Positions 1-7,606 of a stretch of DNA of 9,689 bases are shown here, piece by piece. A model generated the notes under the pieces. It saw only the letters and a list, made by a program, of their open reading frames with translations. It did not search any database and was not told the origin of the DNA. This stretch comes from CAZYCC01 sp964645985. GTDB taxonomy: Bacteria; Bacillota; Clostridia; Oscillospirales; CAG-272. A program made the position numbers and the translations under genes. The stretch lies in the NCBI GenBank assembly GCA_964645985.1, contig CAZYCC010000059.1:1-9689 (forward strand), read 5' to 3'. The first letter of the stretch is position 1; every line of letters starts with the position of its first letter.

Positions 1-1302
<1,302 letters not shown>

Positions 1303-1357
1303 AAGGAAAAGAGAATGCGAAATGCCCACGACGGGGTGATTGTACGAGGCGCGGCGG
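1303..1357 (-). other. Intergenic spacer between GT4 gene and dehydrogenase
   Basis: This is 55 bases with no gene. Read on the minus strand it ends in a pyrimidine-rich run directly before the dehydrogenase ATG. I see no convincing promoter or terminator, so the dehydrogenase is probably co-transcribed with the glycosyltransferase. Confidence 0.5.
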
Positions 1358-2491
1358 TCAATCGCTCTCGCCGCCCTCGATGAGGGAGAGGTAGCGCGCG
1401 ACGACCGCGCTGCGGTCAAATTCGCGCTCCATTTTGCGCCGCCCCGCCTCGCCCATTTTCGCGCGATCCTCGCGCGGGGTTTGCAGGAAGCGGCGCATCG
1501 CGGCGGCAAGGGCGGCATCGTCTTTCGCGGCGAAACCGAAGCCGGTAACGCCCTCCTCAAAGGTCTCGGAGCAGCCGGGAATGTTTGAGGCGAGAACCGG
1601 CCGCCCGGTCGACGCGGCCTCGAGCAGAACGTTGGATAACCCCTCGTGGTAGGACGGCAAGACGAGCACGCTCGCGCGCGCAAGATACGGGCGCACATCC
1701 TTTTGCTCGCCGAAAATGGTGACCGCGCCCTTGCGGGATAGGGTTTCCGCCTCGGGCGGCAGATCCTCCTCGGAGGGGCCGACGATGTGCAGCTGCGTGC
1801 GCGGGAACTCGGCGTGAACGCTCGCGAAGGCGGCGAGCAGCTCGAAGATACCCTTCTCGCGCATCACCCGCCCGATAAAGAGAAAGATTATGCCGTCGTC
1901 CTCGGCGGGATAGGGAACAAAGCGATGGCGCGAAAGGTCCACGCCCGATCCCGAGACAAGCACATGACGTCCTCTCGCAATTTTCTTTTGTTCGAAAAAA
2001 CGGCTTTGAGCGGAATTCTGGAAAAAGACGGCGCGCGCCTTGCGCTCGGCGGCGCGGTAAAGGGTCGTTACAAGGAGGGAAAGCAGCGCGCCGCGCTCGA
2101 AGGCGGTGCCAAGGCCTGTCACGGTCGCAAGGTAAGGAACACCCGCGGCGGCGCAGGCAAGCCCTCCGTAAATGTTGGGCTTGACCGTGTAAGTGAGGAC
2201 AATATCCGGGCGAAGGGCGCGCAGCAGGCGCGCGTAGTCTCGCAGGAGGGCAATGTCGGTAAGAGGGTTGAGCCCGCGCCGCGAGAGGCGGCAGTCGTGC
2301 AGGGTGCAGCCGAGGCTCTCGAAGTAATCAGCATGCTCGCGCGAGAAGGGCAGCGGATCGCTGCCCTCTCCCGCACGGGGGAGGGGGAAGGAGAGGTGCA
2401 GTTCGTGCCCGCGCGCGCTTAGCTCGCCGATGAGATCGCGACGAAAGTTGTAGAGGGTGACCTCGTGGTTGGCGAGAAAGAGGATTTTCAC
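1358..2491 (-). CDS. Glycosyltransferase family 4 (PglA-like), GT-B fold
   Basis: This is a retaining glycosyltransferase that would add a sugar from a nucleotide-sugar donor to a lipid-linked acceptor on the cytoplasmic face of the membrane. The 377-residue product starts MKILFLANHE. The acceptor domain has KPNIYGG at 104-110 and VTGLGTAFERG at 124-134. The donor domain has GSGVDL at 181-186, GRVMREKG at 207-214 (conserved Arg and Lys for the donor phosphates), and HEGLSNVLLEA at 282-292, giving the E-x7-E pair E283 and E291. The overall pattern resembles Campylobacter PglA and CapM-type enzymes; donor and acceptor are unknown. The start is GTG at 2491, overlapping the TGA of the upstream GNAT frame as GTGA, which suggests translational coupling. 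The segment at about residues 36-51 looks like an insertion encoded by a palindromic repeat. Confidence 0.92.
   Translation of the reverse strand: MKILFLANHEVTLYNFRRDLIGELSARGHELHLSFPLPRAGEGSDPLPFSREHADYFESLGCTLHDCRLSRRGLNPLTDIALLRDYARLLRALRPDIVLTYTVKPNIYGGLACAAAGVPYLATVTGLGTAFERGALLSLLVTTLYRAAERKARAVFFQNSAQSRFFEQKKIARGRHVLVSGSGVDLSRHRFVPYPAEDDGIIFLFIGRVMREKGIFELLAAFASVHAEFPRTQLHIVGPSEEDLPPEAETLSRKGAVTIFGEQKDVRPYLARASVLVLPSYHEGLSNVLLEAASTGRPVLASNIPGCSETFEEGVTGFGFAAKDDAALAAAMRRFLQTPREDRAKMGEAGRRKMEREFDRSAVVARYLSLIEGGESD
2340..2400. repeat. Palindromic GC-rich element inside the glycosyltransferase gene
   Basis: There are two adjacent inverted repeats. GGGCAGCG (2348-2355) and CGCTGCCC (2359-2366) form a perfect 8-bp stem around GAT. 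CTCCC (2368-2372) and GGGAG (2379-2383) form a second stem, within a longer imperfect palindrome that continues through GGGGGAAGGAG. On the minus strand it is translated in frame as about 16 residues including LPRAGEGS. That stretch sits where related GT4 enzymes pass directly from the first beta strand (LHLSFP) to the EHADYFESLGC-like helix. It resembles repeat-derived peptide insertions of the Rickettsia palindromic element kind. Whether this genome has more copies cannot be seen here. Confidence 0.55.
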
Positions 2492-2915
2492 AGTTTTGGG
2501 GTCGGTGCGTTTGGGGGAAGGGAGTAGGTGTGCAAAAAGCGCGAGCGGCGCAGGAAACCTACCTGGCGAAAGCCGGCCCTCGCGACACCCGCCCGTGACG
2601 CCCTGTTGCCCTCCTCGATGATCATATAAAGACAGGCATCATGTTGCGGGGCCTGTGCGGCGGGGAGCCGAGGGGATTTTGCCGGATAGAGAGGCTCTGC
2701 GCTCGGGGGCACTCCTCGCGCGCGGCGAGCGCAGCAGCGCAGCTCGACCGTGAGATTGTGGTAGCTCCGCGCGAAGCTGCTCTTATTCTTTTGAGAGAGA
2801 GTAGCGGATGGCGAGGACTCGGGGTGAAAATAGCGAGGCGGCAGTCTTGCGGGAGCACTGCCTTGGCGATGTCATCTTCACCAAGACGCAGCCGGTAGAG
2901 AATTTGTCTATCCAT
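2488..2915 (-). pseudogene. GNAT-family N-acetyltransferase, frameshifted and shortened
   Basis: The 5' part starts at ATG 2915, immediately after the aminotransferase stop (TAAATG), and reads MDRQILYRLRLGEDD, then LPQDCRLAIFTPS. This is typical of the start of small GNAT proteins found in capsule clusters. That frame stops at 2622-2624. The 3' part, in another frame and ending at 2488, reads ACLYMIIEEGNRASRAGV, then ARAGFRQVGFLRRSRF; the N-x-A-S followed by A-G-F is the hallmark C-terminal GNAT motif. A single net frameshift between about 2850 and 2650 would join the halves into roughly 142 codons. Related proteins usually run to about 170-190, and the acetyl-CoA loop region (Gln/Arg-x-x-Gly-x-Gly/Ala) is not recognisable, so an internal deletion is likely. 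Its stop overlaps the glycosyltransferase GTG start, so it occupies a normal operon slot. An intact version would acetylate an amino sugar or amine. Confidence 0.6.
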
Positions 2916-3851
2916 TTATGCGAGGGGGATCGGCGTGAGGTCGCCGGGATCTGCGGGAGCGGCTCCGGTGACAAGGTCAAGGTAGGCGCGCGCGAGCGAT
3001 AGCGTAAGCTCCCGCGCGGGGAGGGGATAGCCGTCCACCTCGGCGATGGGGGCGATCTCCATCGCCGAGCCGCAGAGGAAAGCCTCATCGCAGGAATAAA
3101 GCTCGGTGCGGGAAATCGGCCGCTCGACCGTGGTTATCCCGCGCCGTCGCGCGAGGCGGAGAACCGTGTCGCGGGTGATGCTCTCTAAAATGCTGTCCGA
3201 GAGGGCGGGGGTGAGCAGCGCGCCGTTTTTCACAAGGAAAAGGCAGGATCCGGGCCCCTCGGCGAGACTTCCGTTTTCGTTCTGGAGAATTGCGCTGTCA
3301 TAGCCATCGCGCTCGGCGTCGAGCTGCGCCATGCGGCTGTTGATATAGTTCGCGCCGCATTTCACGCGCGGGGAGAGGGTGTTGTCGCCGATGCGCCGCC
3401 ATGCGCTCACGCGGCAGCGAAGGCCCCTCGCGAGCGCGGGATCCGTGCGGGGCTTCGCGATCGGCGCGATAAAGCAGCAGACCGGGGCGCAGGATCTCCA
3501 CGATCCCTCGCCGCCGACAAAAATTGTCATGCGCAGGGCGATGTCCTCGCGGTAGCCGTTCGCGCGCACGACATCGAAGAGCGCGGTGCGCAGCTCGCTC
3601 GGGGTGAACTTTTCGGAAATGCCAAGCAGGCGCTGCGAGCGCTTGAGGCGGCGAAGGTGATCGTCGAGGCGAAAGACGTTGAGGTCCCCGGTTATCGCGC
3701 AATAGTAAGCGCGAATGCCCTCGAAGACGTTCAGCCCGAACTGTGCGGTCGGCGAGAGCACCGGGACGCGCGCCTCACGCGCCGGCAGGATCTCCCCATC
3801 AAGCCAGATGAGGCGATCGGCGGGGTCGGAGGTGGGAGAAGGAATGCTCAC
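2916..3851 (-). CDS. Class IV PLP aminotransferase (branched-chain/D-amino-acid aminotransferase type)
   Basis: This is a fold-type IV PLP enzyme exchanging an amino group between an amino acid and a 2-keto acid. The product is 311 residues, the usual length of the IlvE/DAAT family. WLDGEILPAREA is at 16-27, the FEGIRAY motif at 43-49, the PLP lysine is K164 in RVKCGANYINSRMA, the phosphate-side glutamate is E198 in LAEGP, and SILESITRDTV is at 220-230, with GSAMEIAPI at 261-269. The motifs favour the branched-chain group, but the family is functionally broad. An upstream in-frame extension exists but is a shadow of the preceding gene. I chose GTG at 3851, 25 bases after the stop of the second sugar transferase, since conserved sequence begins soon after it. 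There is only a weak GAGAG upstream. Its place in a glycan locus suggests it supplies or consumes a keto acid for a glycan substituent; that is inference. Confidence 0.88.
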   Translation of the reverse strand: MSIPSPTSDPADRLIWLDGEILPAREARVPVLSPTAQFGLNVFEGIRAYYCAITGDLNVFRLDDHLRRLKRSQRLLGISEKFTPSELRTALFDVVRANGYREDIALRMTIFVGGEGSWRSCAPVCCFIAPIAKPRTDPALARGLRCRVSAWRRIGDNTLSPRVKCGANYINSRMAQLDAERDGYDSAILQNENGSLAEGPGSCLFLVKNGALLTPALSDSILESITRDTVLRLARRRGITTVERPISRTELYSCDEAFLCGSAMEIAPIAEVDGYPLPARELTLSLARAYLDLVTGAAPADPGDLTPIPLA

Positions 3852-3876
3852 GATGCAAAAACTCTCGGGTGTGCGG

Positions 3877-4590
3877 TCAATTGGAGGAGGGAGGCCGGCT
3901 CGGGCAGACCTCCGGGGCATGGGCGGCGCGGATGACCTCCTCCTCGGCGGCGCGCGCGGCGTCGGCGTCGGAGATAGAGCCGTCCGGCTTCGTCTCGAAA
4001 ATCTCCTCGCGGCGAAAGAGCTGCGCTGCCGTGCGCGCGAGGATGCGCAGATCGAGCCACACCCCCTCGCGCGCGAAGCGGTCGATGTAGAGGTTGTCGT
4101 AAGCGACCTTCTCATCCCATGTGAGGGCGTTGCGCCCGTTCACTTGCGCGAGACCCGTGATTCCCGCTTTCACCGAAAAGCGCTTCTTGTAGCGGGAGTT
4201 GAGCGTGTCAAAGTCTCCGAGCTCATACGCAACGCAAGGGCGGGGCCCGACGAGCGAGAGGTCGCCGCGCAGCACGCAAAGGAGCTGCGGCAGCTCATCG
4301 AGGCTGGTGCGGCGAAGAAATCTGCCGACGCGCGTGACGCGGGGGTCGTCCTTGTAGTTGAATAGACCCGCGCCCATCTCCTCCGCGCCCTGCACCATCG
4401 TGCGAAACTTCACCATCGTGAAGATGCGCCCGTCTTTAGTGCGTCGTTCTTGGCGAAAGAAGACCGGCCCCTTCGAGTCGAACTTGATTTGCAGGGCGAT
4501 GACGGCAAAGAGCGGCGAGAGCAGCAGCAGGGCGAGGGCGGCGGCGACGCGGTCGAACACCGCCTTGATCGCCCGATGCAACGCAAGCAT
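3877..4590 (-). CDS. Initiating sugar-phosphate transferase (monotopic polyprenyl-phosphate glycosyl-1-phosphate transferase), second copy
   Basis: This family moves a sugar-1-phosphate from a UDP-sugar to undecaprenyl phosphate, the first membrane step of glycan assembly. The 237-residue product has one N-terminal re-entrant hydrophobic helix (about 14-36) and the core motifs FFRQERRTKDGRIFT (44-58), KFRTM (61-65), and RRTSLDELPQLL (93-104) with the catalytic Asp-Glu dyad D98-E99. GDLSLVGPRP is at 109-118 and GITGLAQVNGR at 143-153. It lacks the extra N-terminal transmembrane domain of WcaJ/WbaP enzymes, so it is of the small PglC/RfbP-core type. After about residue 197 it carries a charged, Ala/Glu-rich tail of roughly 40 residues, longer than the usual core. 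It differs clearly from the other transferase at 6995-7594. No Shine-Dalgarno is visible; the bases before ATG are pyrimidine-rich. Confidence 0.93.
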   Translation of the reverse strand: MLALHRAIKAVFDRVAAALALLLLSPLFAVIALQIKFDSKGPVFFRQERRTKDGRIFTMVKFRTMVQGAEEMGAGLFNYKDDPRVTRVGRFLRRTSLDELPQLLCVLRGDLSLVGPRPCVAYELGDFDTLNSRYKKRFSVKAGITGLAQVNGRNALTWDEKVAYDNLYIDRFAREGVWLDLRILARTAAQLFRREEIFETKPDGSISDADAARAAEEEVIRAAHAPEVCPSRPPSSN

Positions 4591-4620
4591 AAGAAAGGTG
4601 GGAAGGGAGGAGAAAAAGGC

Positions 4621-4643
4621 AAAAAATGAGGCGGCTGCCCGCC
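4621..4643 (-). terminator. Candidate intrinsic terminator after the decarboxylase gene
   Basis: On the minus strand GGCGG (4643-4639), loop GCAG and CCGCC (4634-4630) form a five-pair all-GC stem, followed three bases later by six T (4626-4621). It lies in the 77-base gap between the decarboxylase stop and the second sugar transferase start. The stem is short, so partial termination or attenuation is more likely than complete termination. If real, it splits the locus into two transcription units. Confidence 0.45.
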
Positions 4644-4667
4644 GCGATGGCTCGTGCGGGGGGAGGT

Positions 4668-5891
4668 CTACACCTCGTACCCCGCGAAAATGTCCGCGGG
4701 AGTTTGTGCGCGGCGCAAGAGGCGGATTTCGCCCCTCTCCTCGGCGAGGATGGGGAAGGCGGGGAGGATAAAGGGCGGCGTCATCGTCACCGAGTAGGAT
4801 CCCACATTGCGAAAGACAAGCAAATCTCCTGGCGCGAGGGTCGCCGTGACGCCGTGCGCGAGGATGTCGTGCTCGATGCAGGTGAATCCGGCGATGTCAA
4901 GGCGATCGCATATGCGCGCCGGAGCGCGAGGGTCGGCGCGGATGACGCGATAAGGCGGGTTAATGCGCCCCTGCGTTGGGTTAATGTCGTAGACGCTGCC
5001 GCTCGTTTGGGCGATCGCGCGTCCGTGCACAGTCTTCACATCAAGGACGGTCGCGGCGAACTCCATACAATCGGCGGCGAGCGCGGTTCCCGGCTCGAGG
5101 ACGAGCGTCGGGCGATAGCCGCCACCCTCCGGGAACGCCTGCGCGAAGGGAGAGGCGACCGCGCGCGCGTAGTCGGCGAAGGTCGGCACGCCCCCCGCGA
5201 ACTGCGCGGCGAGCGAGGGGGGCATTCGCCCGAACAGGCCTCCCCCGAGGTCGATTATTTCCGGGCGAAAGTCTCGCTCTTGCACGAGGGCAATCATCGC
5301 TTCGGCGCGCGCGCGCCAAGAGGCGAGATCTCGGTCGGGATAGTGGCAGTGCAGGCAGCGCAGGGTAACGCTCGGAAACTCGCGCGGCAGGGAGAGGGCG
5401 CGGGAGAACTCAGGCGAGTCGATGTCAAGACCAAAGCGGGAGGGTTGGACTTTCCCCGGGAGGGCGAAATTACAGCGCACACCGACACGCAGGCGTGAGC
5501 TCGGGTGCGAGCGCGCGAGCTCGCGCACAAGGGCAATTTCGCGCGGAGAGTCGAGGTTGAGCGTGCCGCCGGAGAGAAGGAAGCGCGCGGCGTCCTCGGG
5601 TGGCTTGTAGGGGCCGTTCCAAAGAATGCACGACGGCGGGTTACCCACCCCTTCGGCGAGCGAGAGCTCCATCGTTGAGACGACCTCGGCAATGGCGTCC
5701 GCCTCGCGCGCCGCGCGGCAGAGCGCGGGGATATAGTTGGTCTTGTAGGAGTAGGCGAGCGCGAAGGGGGGGTAGATTTCGCGAAAGGCGGCGGTCAGAT
5801 CCGATAAGTTTTCACGGAAGCGATCGAGCGAGAGGAGGTAAAAACTGTCGCCGACTTCCTCGCGCGCGCGAAGATAGGCAAGATCATTCAT
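4668..5891 (-). CDS. Fold-type III PLP-dependent decarboxylase (diaminopimelate/ornithine decarboxylase family)
   Basis: This enzyme removes a carboxylate from an amino-acid-like substrate. It has 407 residues from ATG 5891. The PLP lysine is K50 in AYSYKTNY, H181 lies in LHCHYPDR, and the glycine loop DLGGGLFGR is at 214-222. EPGTA is at 266-270, the catalytic Cys-x-x-x-Asp is C338/D342 in GFTCIEHDIL, and VGSYSVTMTPPF is at 363-374. All active-site positions are present. The family includes DAP, ornithine, carboxynorspermidine and SbnH-type decarboxylases, plus BtrK; the motif EPGTALAADC is not the classic LysA form, so a specialised substrate is likely. ATG 5891 overlaps the aldolase stop as ATGA and has GGGGGAG six bases upstream, the best Shine-Dalgarno in the window, which decides this start over an in-frame upstream one at 5954. 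Close coupling suggests both enzymes act in one pathway. Confidence 0.9.
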   Translation of the reverse strand: MNDLAYLRAREEVGDSFYLLSLDRFRENLSDLTAAFREIYPPFALAYSYKTNYIPALCRAAREADAIAEVVSTMELSLAEGVGNPPSCILWNGPYKPPEDAARFLLSGGTLNLDSPREIALVRELARSHPSSRLRVGVRCNFALPGKVQPSRFGLDIDSPEFSRALSLPREFPSVTLRCLHCHYPDRDLASWRARAEAMIALVQERDFRPEIIDLGGGLFGRMPPSLAAQFAGGVPTFADYARAVASPFAQAFPEGGGYRPTLVLEPGTALAADCMEFAATVLDVKTVHGRAIAQTSGSVYDINPTQGRINPPYRVIRADPRAPARICDRLDIAGFTCIEHDILAHGVTATLAPGDLLVFRNVGSYSVTMTPPFILPAFPILAEERGEIRLLRRAQTPADIFAGYEV

Positions 5892-6743
5892 GCGCGCTCC
5901 CCCATCGAATCGGCGATCTGCGCGACAAGGCGGCAGACCTCGCGGCGGTTGCACTCATATTCGGCGGGCGACATCGCAGCGGCAAACTTCTCATACTCGC
6001 GCAGCCGCGCAACCTCGCGCGTCATTGTCTGCGCGAACTCGCCAAGCGTATCGTCTCCGCCCGGCTGCGCGAAACTGCGCGAGAGGATGGCTGCGCTCGA
6101 CCCGAGGCGGTAATGCTCCACGACGACGCGCTCGGCGGGAAGAAGCCCCTGCTCGAGACGCGCGATCCCGCCGAAGCCATAGGGGATTCCCGCCGCCGCG
6201 ATTTTGCGGCAGAGCCGCTCGACCGTGCCGCTTGAAAGCAGCTCAAAAAGAAAGCGCAGGTGATAACTGAGGTGCAAATCGTTGAGCCCGATGTGTATGC
6301 CAGAAAGCCCCCCCCCCGCTCAAGGTTAGCACGTCACTTAAGCATTCGTCCGCCTCGCGGGTTTCGAGCAGCAGCACGGTGCGCGCGCGCCCGTCTACGG
6401 CGCGCAGGAACCGCTCGACCTCGTGTGCGCTCTTCCACATCGGCAGCATTACCGCATCCGCGCCAAGCGCGAGGATTTTCTCGATTTCCTCCTCGGTAGA
6501 GGAATACCCCTCGCACGCGTCGTGCACCGGGTTGCAGCGCACAAGCAGCTCCGCGCCGGTGAGGGCCGCGCGAACGCTGCGAAGATCGGCAAAGGTGTGG
6601 TGCGACTGCACGCTGTTAAGACCCCGCTGCCGCTCCGCCTTGCCGAGCTGTTCCATATCGAGGAAAATCGTGTCGACCCCGGCGGCGGCGGCGATGTTCG
6701 CGACGCGCGGGCGGTTGGTGATGTAGAGCAGGCGAAGCGGCAT
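5888..6743 (-). CDS. HpcH/HpaI-family aldolase/citrate-lyase-like enzyme, frame broken at a poly-G tract
   Basis: Members of this TIM-barrel family make or break C-C bonds of 2-keto acids with a divalent metal. From ATG 6743 the first frame reads MPLRLLYITNRPRVAN, with FLDME at 27-31, VRCNP at 68-72 (conserved Arg) and LLLET at 124-128 (metal-ligand Glu about 127). At ten G (6308-6317) this frame runs into unrelated sequence and stops after 166 residues. With nine G, it continues as LSGIHIGLNDLHLSYHLRF, restoring the second metal ligand Asp (about 155) and giving 284 residues, normal for the family. The stop overlaps the decarboxylase ATG. Everything except the tract looks functional, so this is either a phase-off state or a homopolymer error. 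Only a weak AGG precedes the start. The substrate is unknown; SbnG (citrate synthase of staphyloferrin B) is a family relative of interest. Confidence 0.85.
6308..6317 (-). repeat. Poly-G tract (10 G on coding strand) in the aldolase gene
   Basis: Ten consecutive C on the plus strand lie inside the aldolase reading frame and put its two conserved halves one base out of register. Nine (or twelve) bases restore one frame; ten does not. Such tracts slip during replication and switch genes on and off in Campylobacter and other bacteria. Confidence 0.85.
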
Positions 6744-6859
6744 AAAAGAACCTATGCGAGGGGCGGGCAAAATCGGGGCGATACGGGAAAGCAGTCCTTC
6801 GCGCCGCGCGTGCGCGAGCAGACTTCGCGACGGGACGGCAAAAAGAATTGCGGAGCGCG

Positions 6860-6891
6860 GGGCGTGAGAAATCGCGGGCGTGAACTATCGC
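6860..6891. repeat. Two tandem 16-base units
   Basis: The units GGGCGTGAGAAATCGC (6860-6875) and GGGCGTGAACTATCGC (6876-6891) differ at three positions, and a weaker related piece (GGGATAACGACGC) follows. They sit in the gap upstream of the aldolase. They could be a regulator-binding repeat or slippage debris. Confidence 0.5.
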
Positions 6892-6939
6892 GGGATAACG
6901 ACGCGGCGGCGCAACGCGGGGCGAGGGGCGCTCACTTGC

Positions 6940-6975
6940 GCTTGCCCTTCCCTTCCCCGGAAGAGGGAGAGATGT
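6940..6975 (-). repeat. Imperfect hairpin element downstream of the first sugar transferase
   Basis: Starting about 20 bases after the sugar transferase stop, the minus strand reads CTCTCCCTCTTCC, then GG, then GGAAGGGAAGGG. Seven inner pairs (one G-T) form, then two mismatches and three more pairs. There is no T-run, so it is not a classic terminator. It could protect the 3' end of the upstream message or be a REP-like element. Its CTCTCC-GGG-CAGCG/CAAGCG flavour resembles the palindromic insertion at 2340-2400, but they are not clear copies. Confidence 0.4.
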
Positions 6976-6994
6976 CGGAGACGGGGTCGTATTC

Positions 6995-7594
6995 TTAGAT
7001 GGGGCCGCCTTCGTGATAGCCGCGGTGAGTGATCACCGCCGCGATACTGCCAAAGAAAAGACGGCAGTCGAGCGAGAAGGAAAGGCGCCGCGCGTACTCC
7101 CCGTCGCAGCGCGCCTTCTCAGCGTCGTCCAGTTCATCCCGCCCGCGAATTTGCGCGAGACCTGTAAGCCCAGGCCTCAGGTCATTCGCGCCGCTTGAAG
7201 CGCGCGCGGCAAGCAAGGCCGTTTGGCTCGGTAGAGCCGGGCGCGGACCGATCACGCTCATCTGCCCCGCGAAAATGTTGAAAAGCTGCGGCAGCTCGTC
7301 GAGCGAGGATCGGCGCAGGAAACGCTGCACGCGTGTTAGCGACGCCTCATCGCGAAAGCGATCGGTCGGCAGGTCGTGGGGGACATCGCGCGGCATCGTG
7401 CGGAACTTGAGAATGGTGAAGACCTTGCCGCCGCGCCCGACGCGCTTTTGCCGAAAGAGCGCCGCTCCGGGATCATCGCACTTAACGACGAGGGCAATGA
7501 CCGCCATCGGCAGGGAGAGAAGAATAATGCCGACGGTAGAGAGCAGCAGATCGAGAGCGCGCTTAGTAAACTTGCGGTAAAACGAGTGCGGCAT
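6995..7594 (-). CDS. Initiating sugar-phosphate transferase (PglC-type monotopic phosphoglycosyltransferase)
   Basis: Its predicted role is transfer of a phospho-sugar, plausibly the 4-keto-derived sugar made by the neighbouring dehydratase pathway, from UDP to polyprenyl phosphate at the inner membrane face. The product is 199 residues, the minimal catalytic core typical of PglC. The N-terminal re-entrant helix with the KRALDLLLS start is at about 11-36. ALFRQKRVGRGGKVFT is at 45-60, KFRTM at 63-67, the catalytic Asp-Glu dyad D99-E100 in RRSSLDELPQLFN, MSVIGPRP at 112-119, and RPGLTGLAQIRGR at 140-152. It starts 12 bases after the dehydratase stop, so the two genes are almost certainly co-transcribed; dehydratase plus sugar transferase is a standard pair in pgl/cap loci. 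No Shine-Dalgarno precedes the start. Confidence 0.94.
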   Translation of the reverse strand: MPHSFYRKFTKRALDLLLSTVGIILLSLPMAVIALVVKCDDPGAALFRQKRVGRGGKVFTILKFRTMPRDVPHDLPTDRFRDEASLTRVQRFLRRSSLDELPQLFNIFAGQMSVIGPRPALPSQTALLAARASSGANDLRPGLTGLAQIRGRDELDDAEKARCDGEYARRLSFSLDCRLFFGSIAAVITHRGYHEGGPI

Positions 7595-7606
7595 ATTCGG
7601 CGGTGA

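Larger units (their letters stand above)
6744..6994 (-). other. 251-base non-coding gap with hairpin and short tandem repeat
   Basis: No credible protein is encoded on either strand. Minus-strand landmarks are: an imperfect hairpin just after the upstream gene (CTTCC-GG-GGAAG with a longer pyrimidine/purine arm, about 6950-6975) without a T-run; a CGCG-rich stretch; and two near-identical 16-base units at 6860-6891. I see no clear sigma-70 promoter. It is the only long gap between the genes, so it is the likeliest place for a promoter or attenuator for the aldolase-decarboxylase pair. Confidence 0.5.

Noticed and set aside
3852..4115. In-frame N-terminal extension of the aminotransferase
   Set aside because: It overlaps the 3' end of the second sugar transferase, is Arg/Ser-rich with no homology features, and would make the enzyme about 88 residues too long.
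4626..5498. Long plus-strand open frame of 290 codons
   Set aside because: It lies opposite the PLP decarboxylase, whose active-site residues are all present; the plus frame is Arg/Gly/Glu-rich filler typical of an antisense shadow.
5766..5772. Seven-base G run, and a seven-base C run at 8069-8075
   Set aside because: Both fall inside intact reading frames and are about as long as expected in GC-rich coding DNA, unlike the 10- and 11-base tracts.
5892..5954. In-frame upstream start of the decarboxylase (adds about 21 residues)
   Set aside because: It overlaps the aldolase gene, and the ATG at 5891 has a good Shine-Dalgarno and the ATGA overlap.
6741..6775. TTGCCC with TTTTAT 17 bases later just before the aldolase start
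   Set aside because: The -10 match would overlap the ATG itself; not a believable promoter.
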